In this document: in pieces, positions 9,448 through 18,402 of the stretch
How the letters are laid out: each line of letters begins with the position of its first letter
Numbering within the stretch: the first letter of the stretch is position 1
From: a virus
Direction: 5' to 3' (one strand)
DNA: 60,812 bases
IMG/VR virus record: IMGVR_UViG_3300019752_000008
Location: 1 to 60,812 of that record
Program-made: the position numbers and the translations under genes
The notes under the pieces: generated by a model
Databases searched by the model: none
The model's input: the letters and a program-made list of their open reading frames with translations, nothing else
Told to the model about the DNA's origin: nothing

Positions 9448-10650
9448 TTACTTAAAAGCTACTGCTGTTGAGTGACCTTCGTACTGCAATGCACTTCCAT
9501 CACCTGCCTTGTATTCTGCTGCATATGTAGGTGCTAACATTACTGTTTCATTTGAAAAGTCTGGCTCATCTTTTGACAATTTAATATGAGGTAGTTTATA
9601 CTCTAAATACTCACCATTACCCATATCCATAGTTACTACCGCTTCTTGAGTTGTTACTCCATCCATTTGACCAAAGATTACTGCATCGAACATTGCGTCT
9701 ACACTCCCCGTTACGGTTCTTTTTCCTGAGTATATACACTTAGTGTTATTTCCATTGTCTTTAGATAGTAAATTCTTGCTTTCTACGCTGTTATCAATAG
9801 TCATAGAGAATGATGATACGTAATCAGACGTTGCACCATTTAAAGTAAAGTCAATATCGCTTTGCTTAATATATACTCCATTTTCAAGTTCAAGTTTTGA
9901 ATTTCCTATGATTGTTTCAAAGTCTTTATAAGCAGAATCTATTGTTCCATCTGACTTAATGTTTGTCTCAGATATTGCACCAACAACAGCCAAGTCTGTT
10001 TTCATCATACTTGCATCTTTTGCGAATGTATATGCAGCTGAACCACAAACACAGTCTAGTTTTCTAAAGTAGTATGTATCCGCTGAACATTCTGCTGTTA
10101 CTTTTACCTCAATAGCAAATCTTGTTTGACATTGCTCAATACCACCAGTAGTTTTATTAATAACTGCTTTTCTTACTTTCCATACAATTTCATTGTCAAC
10201 TATAGTATCTCCGTCTGCAAGAGATGTTGTATCTGGTGCTGTTGCCCCGCTTGTTCCAGTACCAACTATCGAATCAACCACTAGGTCATCTGTTGCAGGT
10301 GTTGTTCCATGCACTACTTGTCCTACCGTATATACAGTAGAAGCACCCCATGTATCACTTGTTAAGTCAACTGTTGTCCCTGAACCAATCGCTATCTCAT
10401 TTACAAATGCCATAAGTGCATATTGCATATTAAAAGAGATATTTCCTGCAATATCTTCGATACCTGATAGAAAACTACCTGTTGGCTCTCCACCTGCTGA
10501 AAGTGAATCTATATCAATAAATGATTCACTTGCTTTTACATTACAGCTTGCTGCTGGTAGTGTAAACCATTTTGGATTTGAGTTTAGTTCCCCTAATGTT
10601 GACTGAACCGAAATTCTTATCTCGTCCGCTCTAAATGTTTTTGCTGCCAT
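9448..10650 (-). CDS. Major tail tube protein
   Basis: A 400-residue protein rich in Thr, Ser, Gly and Val, suited to a beta-sandwich tube subunit. It sits directly before the chaperone and tape-measure genes, where lambda V lies. The central region (about residues 90-160) is a Thr/Asp/Gly-rich insertion that could be a surface Ig-like or variable domain. The ATG at 10650 abuts the stop of a 45-codon gene. The alternative is another abundant virion protein, but order and size favour tail tube. Confidence 0.75.
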   Translation of the reverse strand: MAAKTFRADEIRISVQSTLGELNSNPKWFTLPAASCNVKASESFIDIDSLSAGGEPTGSFLSGIEDIAGNISFNMQYALMAFVNEIAIGSGTTVDLTSDTWGASTVYTVGQVVHGTTPATDDLVVDSIVGTGTSGATAPDTTSLADGDTIVDNEIVWKVRKAVINKTTGGIEQCQTRFAIEVKVTAECSADTYYFRKLDCVCGSAAYTFAKDASMMKTDLAVVGAISETNIKSDGTIDSAYKDFETIIGNSKLELENGVYIKQSDIDFTLNGATSDYVSSFSMTIDNSVESKNLLSKDNGNNTKCIYSGKRTVTGSVDAMFDAVIFGQMDGVTTQEAVVTMDMGNGEYLEYKLPHIKLSKDEPDFSNETVMLAPTYAAEYKAGDGSALQYEGHSTAVAFK

Positions 10651-10788
10651 CTATTTTTCCTTCTTTTCATATTTTGCTATTTTTCTTGACACTAAGTCAT
10701 CCGCTGTATCTTTGTGAACTTTTAATGGATCACCTTTTTTATATTCTTTTCCGTTTATCTTATGGCTTTTTAAAAAAATTATTGACAT
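10651..10788 (-). CDS. Small basic protein, 45 aa, head-tail region
   Basis: A compact ORF between the tail terminator-like and tail tube genes. Its ATG at 10788 has a good GAGGT ribosome site and its TAG is adjacent to the next ATG. It is Lys-rich and ends in a helix of the kind seen in small phage proteins with an A..LV..K.A pattern. Function unknown. Confidence 0.7.
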   Translation of the reverse strand: MSIIFLKSHKINGKEYKKGDPLKVHKDTADDLVSRKIAKYEKKEK

Positions 10789-10795
10789 TTTTACC

Positions 10796-11272
10796 TCACT
10801 TTTTTATTGGAACTACTGTCTCTAATGTGAGTTGCAAAGTTCCCTTAAATTCATTCAATCCTATTTGTACTTCATCTGGTCTAAATAGTTCTTGAACCAC
10901 TGGAATACAAATATTTGCTTTGTCTTGTATTCTTTTTGATACTAAAGTAGCCCACTCAGATAATCTGAAATAATCCTTGTACTCTACTGTATCGCCATCC
11001 ACTACCTCGACAATTTCATCTACCTCAAATGAGAAGTCTATATCTATCTGAATAGTGTTCATGTGTTTTTTGTTTTGACCAATATCATTTATAAAAATAT
11101 ACGGTCTACTATAGTTGCTTTTATTTATCGCTACTTGGTTTGAAACAGTTGGTTTTGACCCAAAATGTGTTAAAGCATATTGAGTTACTGGGTTTGTTTC
11201 CACTGTAGCCACTTCAAAGCTTCTTAAGGCTTCTTTTATTGCTAAACATATTTTATATGAGTCTATTGTCAT
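10796..11272 (-). CDS. Tail terminator or completion-like protein
   Basis: A 158-residue protein in the slot of lambda U or HK97-type tail completion genes, between a gp10-like protein and the tail tube. The start overlaps the upstream stop (ATGA). It begins with a helix followed by strands rich in Val, Thr and Ile, compatible with the small alpha/beta fold of tail terminators. No direct motif is visible, so the call rests on order and size. Confidence 0.55.
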   Translation of the reverse strand: MTIDSYKICLAIKEALRSFEVATVETNPVTQYALTHFGSKPTVSNQVAINKSNYSRPYIFINDIGQNKKHMNTIQIDIDFSFEVDEIVEVVDGDTVEYKDYFRLSEWATLVSKRIQDKANICIPVVQELFRPDEVQIGLNEFKGTLQLTLETVVPIKK

Positions 11273-11991
11273 ACTGCTATCCTTGTAGGTTTTACTACTA
11301 TGCTATTTGCTGCTTTTTGTATTTGAGAATCGTGTAATTTTTTTATCGTTGCAAGTGCATCAGTTCTGCTATTTTGTCTTGCTCTTTTTACGAAAAATCT
11401 ACCCTCAAATTCGATCGTTGTTGGCACTTGCTTCCAATTTCTGAAATAATAAGTGCCTTTTTTTGTTTTTGTAACAGTATTAGCTAAAGCTCTTCTTTGT
11501 TTTCCTGAAAGATTTCTCTTTTCGCCTTGGTCAAGCTTTGTTAATATTGCTAAAGTTTCTTTAGATGTGGCAGTTTGCCTTTTTCCAAAAGCACCTACGT
11601 CTACACCATTTTTGTAATCTCTTGGCTGAAATGATTTGTGACCACCACCAACTACTGCATATAAGCCTGTTAAATGTGGTGGAACATAAAAAGTCACATG
11701 GTCTTTTATGTTTCCATGTCTCTTTTTGCTACTGATAATCTTTTTACCAGTTCTATCGCTATGCTTGTCACCAAACCTATCTTTTCTATCATTTAAAGAA
11801 ACATAACCTTTGCCATTTAAACTTGCTCTACCCCACTCTGATGGAGTCTCTTTTGCAATCTCTATTTTGTACTGTTTTGCTACTTTTGCTGATGCCTGTT
11901 GCAGTCCTTGTTTTACTAAGCCTAAACTTCTTTTACTCAGTTCAAGCATAAAGTCAGTACCTTCGTCCATAAAATCCATTCTAGTTTTCAT
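11269..11991 (-). CDS. HK97 gp10-like neck or minor tail protein
   Basis: A 240-residue basic protein with an N-terminal helix, then an Arg/Lys-rich central part with many Gly and His residues. Length, charge and position between head-completion and tail-terminator genes match the gp10/lambda Z family that joins head and tail. The start overlaps the upstream stop by four bases. Confidence 0.55.
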   Translation of the reverse strand: MKTRMDFMDEGTDFMLELSKRSLGLVKQGLQQASAKVAKQYKIEIAKETPSEWGRASLNGKGYVSLNDRKDRFGDKHSDRTGKKIISSKKRHGNIKDHVTFYVPPHLTGLYAVVGGGHKSFQPRDYKNGVDVGAFGKRQTATSKETLAILTKLDQGEKRNLSGKQRRALANTVTKTKKGTYYFRNWKQVPTTIEFEGRFFVKRARQNSRTDALATIKKLHDSQIQKAANSIVVKPTRIAV

Positions 11992-12371
11992 AGATGAAAC
12001 TTTTTATTTGGCATTGGTATTGATTGACTATTTGCGGTGCATACAAGTACTAATTCTACATCTTCATCTTCTGCTGTCACTACATACCAAATCTTACCAT
12101 CATAAGAAATAGTATCATTCTTTTTAGCTGACTTGTTTAGAAATTCTAATTTGTCATCAATAGTGATATGCCTTGATATTATAAATTCTCTTGCATCGTG
12201 CAAAATCTCATCTTCTACCTTGTAGTTTTTAAGAGATTTTGTAGTTGCAAAAGTATTTGTAACCTCAGTTATTGATGAATTTGTTCTGTGTTGATATATA
12301 ATAGAAGGTGCAATTGCAGTACTTGATAGTGCTACAATACTTTGCATTTGTTCTATTATATTATCTAGCAT
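11988..12371 (-). CDS. Head completion / head-tail adaptor protein
   Basis: A 127-residue protein starting at the stop of the upstream gene. The second half reads as a small beta-barrel (alternating hydrophobic residues, YDGKIWYVV), as in lambda FII-type or HK97 stopper proteins. The assignment rests on position between capsid and neck genes. Confidence 0.5.
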   Translation of the reverse strand: MLDNIIEQMQSIVALSSTAIAPSIIYQHRTNSSITEVTNTFATTKSLKNYKVEDEILHDAREFIISRHITIDDKLEFLNKSAKKNDTISYDGKIWYVVTAEDEDVELVLVCTANSQSIPMPNKKFHL

Positions 12372-12865
12372 TACTTAGTCTCTGCAAGTTTCGCTTTTAA
12401 AGTATCTAGCTTCCATTTTACAGAAGCACCTTGAACACCTTTAGCTTGAAGCTTTTCAACTAGTGTTCTTTTTTCTTCAAGTTCGTCATCTGTTCCACGT
12501 GGAACATCTGGTGTCTCTTCTTTTTTTTGAACTTCCTTAGTCTCTTCTTTTTCTTCTAAGATCTCCTCTTGTTTTGCTCTTACCATATCTTCCAATACAG
12601 ACTGAGAAATAGAATCATCAAAGTTTATATCAAGGTCTGTTGCAATTTTAGCGAGGTCACTATCTATGTTTTTTACATTTTCAGTAGCTGATATAATTAT
12701 CCCTGCCTTTACTCTGTTTTTGAATTTTTTTGTTTCTTTAATCCAAATATGACCACCTCTTCTTAGTTCTGCATCTGAGTACATTCTGTTGTTTATTTGA
12801 GAAATAAAGGTATTTTCATCTGTTTTTTTCCCCACAAACTTTACCCTTTTTTTAAAAACTATCAT
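12371..12865 (-). CDS. Capsid-adjacent protein with SAP/HeH-like C-terminus
   Basis: A 164-residue protein with an AAAGGAT ribosome site. The N-terminal half is basic, the middle is a Glu/Lys-rich helix, and the last 35 residues (LVEKLQAKG then a K.D.L.AKL helix) resemble a SAP or HeH-type helix-extension-helix nucleic acid-binding motif often found in phage head-tail connector proteins. A perfect parS-like palindrome (12491-12506) lies inside the coding sequence. Confidence 0.5.
   Translation of the reverse strand: MIVFKKRVKFVGKKTDENTFISQINNRMYSDAELRRGGHIWIKETKKFKNRVKAGIIISATENVKNIDSDLAKIATDLDINFDDSISQSVLEDMVRAKQEEILEEKEETKEVQKKEETPDVPRGTDDELEEKRTLVEKLQAKGVQGASVKWKLDTLKAKLAETK
12491..12506. 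promoter_or_regulatory. parS-like palindrome TGTTCCACGTGGAACA
   Basis: A perfect 16-bp palindrome that differs from the chromosomal parS consensus (TGTTTCACGTGAAACA) at one base per arm. Related sites lie at 26226-26240, 38730-38745 and 43491-43506. No ParA or ParB gene is recognised here. Confidence 0.45.
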
Positions 12866-12905
12866 TGTTATCCTTTCTATTTGTTTTTATGATTAAGAGA
12901 CGCTT

Positions 12906-13898
12906 TTACACATCTCTTGTTTCAAACATATTTGCTCTCATTATTTGAGTACCAAGCACCTGCATAGTGTATGCAACTGATGCAATTTCATTTTTAATAT
13001 CAAATCCCCAATCAGTTTTGCTTCCTTGAAGCCCTGCTCTTTTTGGAGAGTTTGGAATCTCCAAAGAGATATAGTTTTTGGCAAAAACTCCAATCATCAT
13101 AACCTTGTAAGTTGCACCGTTTCCATCCTGAGGAGTAATTAAATCCATTCCAGCATCTTCTTCAAAAGTTACTTTGTAACCATTTTTTGTAACCCAATAC
13201 TTAATAACTTCAAGAACTGTTTTGTTTTCCATAGGATTACCCGTAGTATTTACAAACTCTTTTGTCATCAACACTCTCATAGTCACAGTAGGAATTTTTA
13301 CTGTCACATTTAATGCACTTGGATTTATTGGTCTAACAGACGTGTCATCATTTATAGAATCATAATATCCAGTAATAAATTCTTTTAAATCTTCAAGAAT
13401 ATCCGCCGCTGTATTTGCAGAATATATCCCTGTAAGAGATGACGAATCATGCACTACTTGTGGATTTGTTACAAGCCCGTAGATTCCTTGGTTTAAATAT
13501 TTTCCTACATTTCCGTACACCATATCATCAAGAGCATAATACTGTTGATACATTAAGGCTTTTAAATCATCTTTTACTTGTGTCTCTTGATCTTTACCTA
13601 CTAGATTATCTAACAGTGACAATACAATTTGACCTTGAGTGATTCCTCCTGTTTTAACATCTAGCGTTGCAGACTTTGTGCTTCCTATAATTGGTATATT
13701 GTTGTTTGCATTTAAGCTAGATAGCTCAATGTCTCCATGGATCGCTTGACTTTCTGTTGTATTTTTAAGTTTTTGTCTCCAATCTTTCGACTCATTTATA
13801 ATACCTTTAAGCATAGTAGGAGTGTATACACTGCTATCTTGGCTTACCTCTGTTTTAATCCCATTTTCGTTAGCTAATACGACTTTTTTAAAATCCAT
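12906..13898 (-). CDS. Major capsid protein
   Basis: A 330-residue protein in the lambda E position, after the protease and decoration genes. An N-terminal arm, a central stretch with many Asn, Thr and Ile residues and a C-terminal strand/helix region are consistent with an HK97-fold shell protein of the DUF2184-like group. AAGGATGG precedes the ATG at 13898. Confidence comes from order, size and the neighbouring decoration protein. Confidence 0.78.
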   Translation of the reverse strand: MDFKKVVLANENGIKTEVSQDSSVYTPTMLKGIINESKDWRQKLKNTTESQAIHGDIELSSLNANNNIPIIGSTKSATLDVKTGGITQGQIVLSLLDNLVGKDQETQVKDDLKALMYQQYYALDDMVYGNVGKYLNQGIYGLVTNPQVVHDSSSLTGIYSANTAADILEDLKEFITGYYDSINDDTSVRPINPSALNVTVKIPTVTMRVLMTKEFVNTTGNPMENKTVLEVIKYWVTKNGYKVTFEEDAGMDLITPQDGNGATYKVMMIGVFAKNYISLEIPNSPKRAGLQGSKTDWGFDIKNEIASVAYTMQVLGTQIMRANMFETRDV

Positions 13899-13910
13899 AT
13901 CTTACCATCC

Positions 13911-14480
13911 TTACTTAATATTCATTATGATGAAATTTTCACCAAGAGCGTCTGAATCTGCACCCCATGTAAGTCCTGTCAAAACAAGTGCTTCATCTGC
14001 AACTGCTGTTTTCCCAAAACCACCTAAAACTTTTCCTGTTGGAACATCTACATTTGCAACTCTTAAAGTTACTGGGTCACCTGCTACTACTGCTTCTTCT
14101 GAGATAGCTCCCATATATCCAACTACCATAATTCCTTGCACAGTGTTTTCTTCTGCGAACCATATGTCATCTCTACCTACTGGTGAAGCTAGTGTTGGCA
14201 TAGGTACTGCACCACTTAGCTCATAATCTTCTCTTGCGATTTCAAATGCCTTCAGAATCCCAACAAACTTGTTAGCTTCATCTGACGTAGCACCATTTCC
14301 AAGCAAGTTGCCTCTATCTGGTACTTGAACCTCTTGGTCGCCTACTCTTATAACTCCTCTACCAAAAGATGTGTCTGATGCTATAATCATGTGATTCTCT
14401 ATTAGCTGACCATCCCATTTTTTAGCAAGATATCCCTCTCTTGCTTTTTTTGTAGTTATTCTTGGTGTTTTAATTGCCAT
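13911..14480 (-). CDS. Head decoration / capsid cement protein
   Basis: A 189-residue protein rich in Val, Gly and Ala. Its C-terminal part is typical of small capsid-stabilising beta-barrel proteins: a GDPVTLRV segment, then GKVLGGF and a predicted terminal strand. It lies exactly between protease and major capsid, as lambda D does. The start overlaps the protease stop (TAATG). Confidence 0.7.
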   Translation of the reverse strand: MAIKTPRITTKKAREGYLAKKWDGQLIENHMIIASDTSFGRGVIRVGDQEVQVPDRGNLLGNGATSDEANKFVGILKAFEIAREDYELSGAVPMPTLASPVGRDDIWFAEENTVQGIMVVGYMGAISEEAVVAGDPVTLRVANVDVPTGKVLGGFGKTAVADEALVLTGLTWGADSDALGENFIIMNIK

Positions 14481-15616
14481 TATTCATTTCCTCCTATTCC
14501 TGTATCTTGATTATTTTCGTATTCTGAATAATCATCACCGCTATCTCTATGATTCTGACCACCTTGCGGTGCAGAACTTGCCAAAGTTGCTTTCAATAAA
14601 GCATTTTCAAAACTTGCTTTGTCAAAAGTACCATCATTTAATAATTTAACTGTACCTAAAACTGTTTCTTTATCTGTTGCACTCATTGCTGAGTATGTAG
14701 AGTCAGTTGCCATTTTTAGAACAGTTTTCATGCTATCATTTGCTGAAACCATTGCTTTTTCAAATGCTAAGCCATTATCTTTTAATTTTTGTTCAAAAGT
14801 TGATGATTGATTAGATAATTTTGTTATCTCATCTGTCTTCAATTTTAGTGCCACCTCATCCACTGCTCCTGCTGATTGCAAGATAAGTGCCTTGTCTGTA
14901 CTGTTTGCTGTTGATATGAAGTTGATCACGTCTGCCAATTTTACTTCCATATTTTCTTCCTTTTGTTGAATTTGGTTTAAACCTTCGAGGATTTGCGTTA
15001 TATCCTCTCTTGTATTGTCGTCCTTTTTATAATTTCTAAGACACTGTTCTGAATTTCTAGCATCACACGCTGTTTTTTGTTGCTTGAAATTTAATATTGT
15101 CTCTTTCTTGGATGAACTTACATCTTTTCCAGACTCTCTAATTTCCGTTGCAAATCCCTTGTCTAGTATTTCTTTCCCAAAAAACCATGTCTCATCATCT
15201 AGTTCTTTTTCAATCTCTGAACTATCTCTGCCTGATACTTTTGCATATTCTCTCATAGCAATATCCGTAACACTTCTTAGTAATTCTGAATTTTTGGACA
15301 TAACTCTATAATCGCCCCAAGCTCCTTTAGAAGCATTGTGTATCATATATGTAGAGTTGTCGTATACTATTCTATTTTTACCCGCTAAAAATATGTAGCT
15401 AGATATAGAAATAGCTTGACTCATTATTACTGTTGTAATCTCACCTTTTGTGTAATTTTTAAGAAGATTAAAAATTCTTACTCCCTCAAAAACGTCACCA
15501 CCATCTGATGATATCTCTACAGTGATATCTCCACTTGCTGACTTTAATTTTCTGTCTATACTGTCAGCACTTATTCCATACCAAGGTGATATATCATCAT
15601 CTATCAGTATTCTCAT
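14480..15616 (-). CDS. ClpP-like prohead protease with scaffold-like C-terminus
   Basis: A 378-residue protein. Residues 1-165 match the phage ClpP-type head maturation protease: a DISSDGGDVFEG-like strand near 35-45, candidate nucleophile Ser70 in a SQAISISSY stretch, His93 in YMIHNAS, and an acidic/ETWF region near 140-145. Residues 220-345 are Ala/Lys/Asp-rich helix ending in a Gly/Asp/Asn tail, as expected for a fused scaffold domain (compare lambda C and Nu3). It would trim scaffold and capsid inside the prohead. Confidence 0.88.
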   Translation of the reverse strand: MRILIDDDISPWYGISADSIDRKLKSASGDITVEISSDGGDVFEGVRIFNLLKNYTKGEITTVIMSQAISISSYIFLAGKNRIVYDNSTYMIHNASKGAWGDYRVMSKNSELLRSVTDIAMREYAKVSGRDSSEIEKELDDETWFFGKEILDKGFATEIRESGKDVSSSKKETILNFKQQKTACDARNSEQCLRNYKKDDNTREDITQILEGLNQIQQKEENMEVKLADVINFISTANSTDKALILQSAGAVDEVALKLKTDEITKLSNQSSTFEQKLKDNGLAFEKAMVSANDSMKTVLKMATDSTYSAMSATDKETVLGTVKLLNDGTFDKASFENALLKATLASSAPQGGQNHRDSGDDYSEYENNQDTGIGGNE

Positions 15617-17190
15617 TATTTTTCAACCTCCTTATCTTTGGTTTCTGAAACTTCAACATCTATGACAGTTTCATCTAAAACTATATTATTGTTTTCATCA
15701 AGCTTGAATCTCATTCCCAATTCTGCACCCTTTTCATTTACTTCTTTGAGTTTTTTTATTATTTTTTCCAACTCTTCTAGTTCTTTTAGTTTTGCCCTAG
15801 TATTGTTTTCTATTACAGTATCATAATCATTTCCTAGTTGAAGTGCTGACTGATAAGGGTCTATAGTTTTATTTGCTAAGTTTAATTTTCTAGCATTTGC
15901 AGATTTTACTTCATCTAGCTCTGTTTTAGTCCCAAGCGTTATTTGATACTGATAGTAATATTTGTATTTATCATCATAAAAATCATCTGTACTTATTCCC
16001 CAATTTGAATAGTTTGTAAGTATAAAATTATTTATAATATCATCTACAAGTTTATTTATAAGATTGTTTCTCTCTATTCCAAATCTTGTTTCATTTTCTT
16101 GTTTTTGGGCTTTTACTACTGCAAATACTGCTTTTCCTTCGCCTTTCAAGATTGTATTGTTTGATATATTGAAGTTTGATGCTATTACATTGTCGTGATT
16201 ATCTAAAAATGAATTATATGTAGAGTCTCTGTTGCCTTTATTTAATACATTTAGCTCTTCATCTAGTCCAATATATGCAGTTGGACTATTTGACTGGTCT
16301 TCTGTGCTAAAGTCAGTAATGCTTGCAAACTCATTAGTATTAAATCTACTTTTCCACCAAGCATCTTGTTTTTCTCTTAGTGGTTTAATGAGTGGTGTTT
16401 TATGCACAAACTGAGACTTTGCTGTTTTGCTTGCTGTCTGAAGCTCTGTATCAGTGTACGTCATAGTGTTTTGAATTGTTGATATTACTCCACTAAGTTG
16501 TGATATACCTCTTTTTTGGTTTATTCTTAAGTGAGGATTGAAGTATAGCGTATATTGACCTTCTTTATAAAAAATAGAGTTTGCTTTCTCTTGACTGTCA
16601 TATACCCATATTCCTATATGTTCCTCGTAGTCTCCAAGCTCTATACCGCCAACTATTGCGTTTTTTGTTTTGTTGTTTTTTTCATCGTACTCAGCATGTC
16701 TATCTTTGCTTATATCTATCATTGATGTTTCTACTAACTTAGTAGTATATTTGAACTTTTTAGACGGGTCAAATATGTGAAGTAACAATACTTCTCCTTC
16801 TGTTCCTTTTTCTGCTCTGACTACTTGTCTTAAAGTATCAACAAAGTGAGACATTTTATCTGCTGAAAAAAACTCTTTTTTACAAAACAGTTTCCAATCT
16901 TTTTCAGCTTTATCGTTCTTTTTTCTATCCAAAATACCTTTTTTGTCTTTAAATTTAAACTGAACATCTCCATCTATTCCTACAACACCAGCTTCAAATG
17001 TTTGAATAATCGCCTGTATTGAACTGATGTTTGCATTCATATATCTTGTTTTATCTGTTAATGTTGTCTTTTCATCTATTATTGAGTTTATATCTTTGTT
17101 TTCTGCATCTGCTGCTTGTGCTTTTGCACCTAGTGTTGCAGATTGAAGATAATTTGCTGTTGATCTACTTAAATATAATGGAGTATTCAT
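15616..17190 (-). CDS. Portal protein (lambda gpB-type)
   Basis: A 524-residue protein forming the dodecameric DNA gate at one capsid vertex. The central part has the conserved RGISQL segment (about residues 235-240) followed by a helix of the TDTEL type. Lambda-family portals carry the same pattern. The C-terminal 100 residues are coiled coil and acidic. The stop overlaps the protease start and the start overlaps the gpW-like stop, so the three genes are translationally coupled. Confidence 0.85.
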   Translation of the reverse strand: MNTPLYLSRSTANYLQSATLGAKAQAADAENKDINSIIDEKTTLTDKTRYMNANISSIQAIIQTFEAGVVGIDGDVQFKFKDKKGILDRKKNDKAEKDWKLFCKKEFFSADKMSHFVDTLRQVVRAEKGTEGEVLLLHIFDPSKKFKYTTKLVETSMIDISKDRHAEYDEKNNKTKNAIVGGIELGDYEEHIGIWVYDSQEKANSIFYKEGQYTLYFNPHLRINQKRGISQLSGVISTIQNTMTYTDTELQTASKTAKSQFVHKTPLIKPLREKQDAWWKSRFNTNEFASITDFSTEDQSNSPTAYIGLDEELNVLNKGNRDSTYNSFLDNHDNVIASNFNISNNTILKGEGKAVFAVVKAQKQENETRFGIERNNLINKLVDDIINNFILTNYSNWGISTDDFYDDKYKYYYQYQITLGTKTELDEVKSANARKLNLANKTIDPYQSALQLGNDYDTVIENNTRAKLKELEELEKIIKKLKEVNEKGAELGMRFKLDENNNIVLDETVIDVEVSETKDKEVEK

Positions 17191-17390
17191 TAGATATCCT
17201 CCATTCTAAAAAGTGTGTTTTTTTCTTCATTTAATAGTTTTTGCAGCTGAGGAAGTGTTGCTTTTTCTAGCCTTGTAGTTCCTTGCTCAAACTTGTGTAC
17301 ACCGCCTGTAGCTCTTGCTTGAGATACTGCTGTTTTCAATGCAGTTATTAAATCTTTTTGTTCTTGGATTTCTTCTTTTGTGTAAGCCAT
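17190..17390 (-). CDS. gpW-like head-tail joining protein
   Basis: A 66-residue protein starting MAYTKEEI at 17390. Two helices separated by a short Gly-containing turn, with an N-terminal pattern close to lambda gpW-type proteins, and it precedes the portal gene as W precedes B. A longer reading from a TTG at 17417 lacks a proper ribosome site. Confidence 0.7.
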   Translation of the reverse strand: MAYTKEEIQEQKDLITALKTAVSQARATGGVHKFEQGTTRLEKATLPQLQKLLNEEKNTLFRMEDI

Positions 17391-17563
17391 TATTCGATAA
17401 TAAATAATGCTAAACAAAACAAGGAGAGTAATTTTATATCTAGCATTATATTCCTTTTAAAAGTGTGATTTCAACTTTTGTTAGTATTTGCCTATCTTGT
17501 TGTGCAAGTGGTCTTGATGGTTGTATTTTATATATTTTAATATTAAATCTTGCTTACGTGATA

Positions 17564-17569
17564 TATAAT
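17564..17569 (+). promoter_or_regulatory. -10 element TATAAT for the inverted structural gene
   Basis: TATAAT lies 28 bp upstream of the plus-strand gene at 17598, with a TG upstream in the T/A-rich context used by extended -10 promoters. No clear -35 is seen at 17 bp. It would let the inserted gene be expressed independently of the surrounding operon. Confidence 0.5.
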
Positions 17570-17597
17570 GTTGTATTTAAATTTTAAGGAATGAAAA

Positions 17598-18353
17598 ATG
17601 ACAGAATATAAACATGAACTAGCAATGGGTAGAGTTTCAGGTAAGTTTGTAAAAGGCAAATACGGTCTTAATTCAGATGTAGATACTGGGGGATGGGAAG
17701 TTATCTGGAATGGTGGTGGGTCAGAATATACAGGATTTAACGCTGTCGAAGCACAGACTTTTAGACTTGCATCTTCTAATGATGAAGATAAGCCAAGCGG
17801 TACTGGTCTTGGATACATTCGTATGTTCTATTTGGATGAAAACTATAATCCACAAGTAGCAGACGTTGAACTTAATGGGCTTACACCTGTTGTCACTACT
17901 TTTTCAGGAATTAGATGTGATACACTAAAAGGAATTGCAAATAGCGAAGAAAATAGCAAACGTAAAAACCTTGGGGAAATTACAGTTTCTCAATCTGTTG
18001 ATACTGCCAATGTTTTTGCAGTAGTTCCTATCGAGCATAATTCTACTATGATATCTTGCTACACTGTTCCTGCTGGACATACTGCACTTATGGAAGATTT
18101 GTATGCTTTCTTCTCTGGACAAAATAGAGGAGTAGCACAAGTTAGGCTAAAAATAAGAGAATACGGCAGTGTTCCTATTGTTGCAGGACAAGGGTCTATC
18201 TTAGCAGATGGTACGAGCTTCATACATAGAGATTTAGAATATTTCTCATCTCCTATCCCTGAAAAAACTGATATATGGATAGAGGCTAATGCTGATACTA
18301 ATAATTTATCTATAACAAGTGGATTCACTTTGGTCGTAGAAAAAAACAGATAA
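17598..18353 (+). CDS. Virion structural protein (head fibre/decoration-like), inverted
   Basis: A 251-residue protein with an AAGGA ribosome site, on the plus strand between gpW-like and terminase genes that are both on the minus strand. The N-terminal part (GKYGLNSDVDTGGWEVIWNG) followed by Ser/Thr-rich strands and a GTGLGYIRM segment resembles a family of virion structural proteins, possibly head fibres, known from many marine and environmental phages. No catalytic motif. Its orientation and own promoter suggest acquisition as a separate cassette. Confidence 0.65.
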   Translation: MTEYKHELAMGRVSGKFVKGKYGLNSDVDTGGWEVIWNGGGSEYTGFNAVEAQTFRLASSNDEDKPSGTGLGYIRMFYLDENYNPQVADVELNGLTPVVTTFSGIRCDTLKGIANSEENSKRKNLGEITVSQSVDTANVFAVVPIEHNSTMISCYTVPAGHTALMEDLYAFFSGQNRGVAQVRLKIREYGSVPIVAGQGSILADGTSFIHRDLEYFSSPIPEKTDIWIEANADTNNLSITSGFTLVVEKNR

Positions 18354-18358
18354 TATTG

Positions 18359-18391
18359 TTGAGTGGCAAGTTTTTAACTTGCTCACTTCAA
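18359..18391. terminator. Hairpin between converging genes
   Basis: CAAGTT-TTT-AACTTG with GTG/CAC flanks forms a hairpin between the end of the plus-strand structural gene and the end of the terminase gene. It has no T-run on the plus side, so terminator function is uncertain. Confidence 0.4.
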
Positions 18392-18402
18392 TGCCTAGCT
18401 AT

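Noticed and set aside
17391-17417. Longer gpW-like protein from a TTG start
   Set aside because: No ribosome site; the internal ATG begins a sequence typical of the family.
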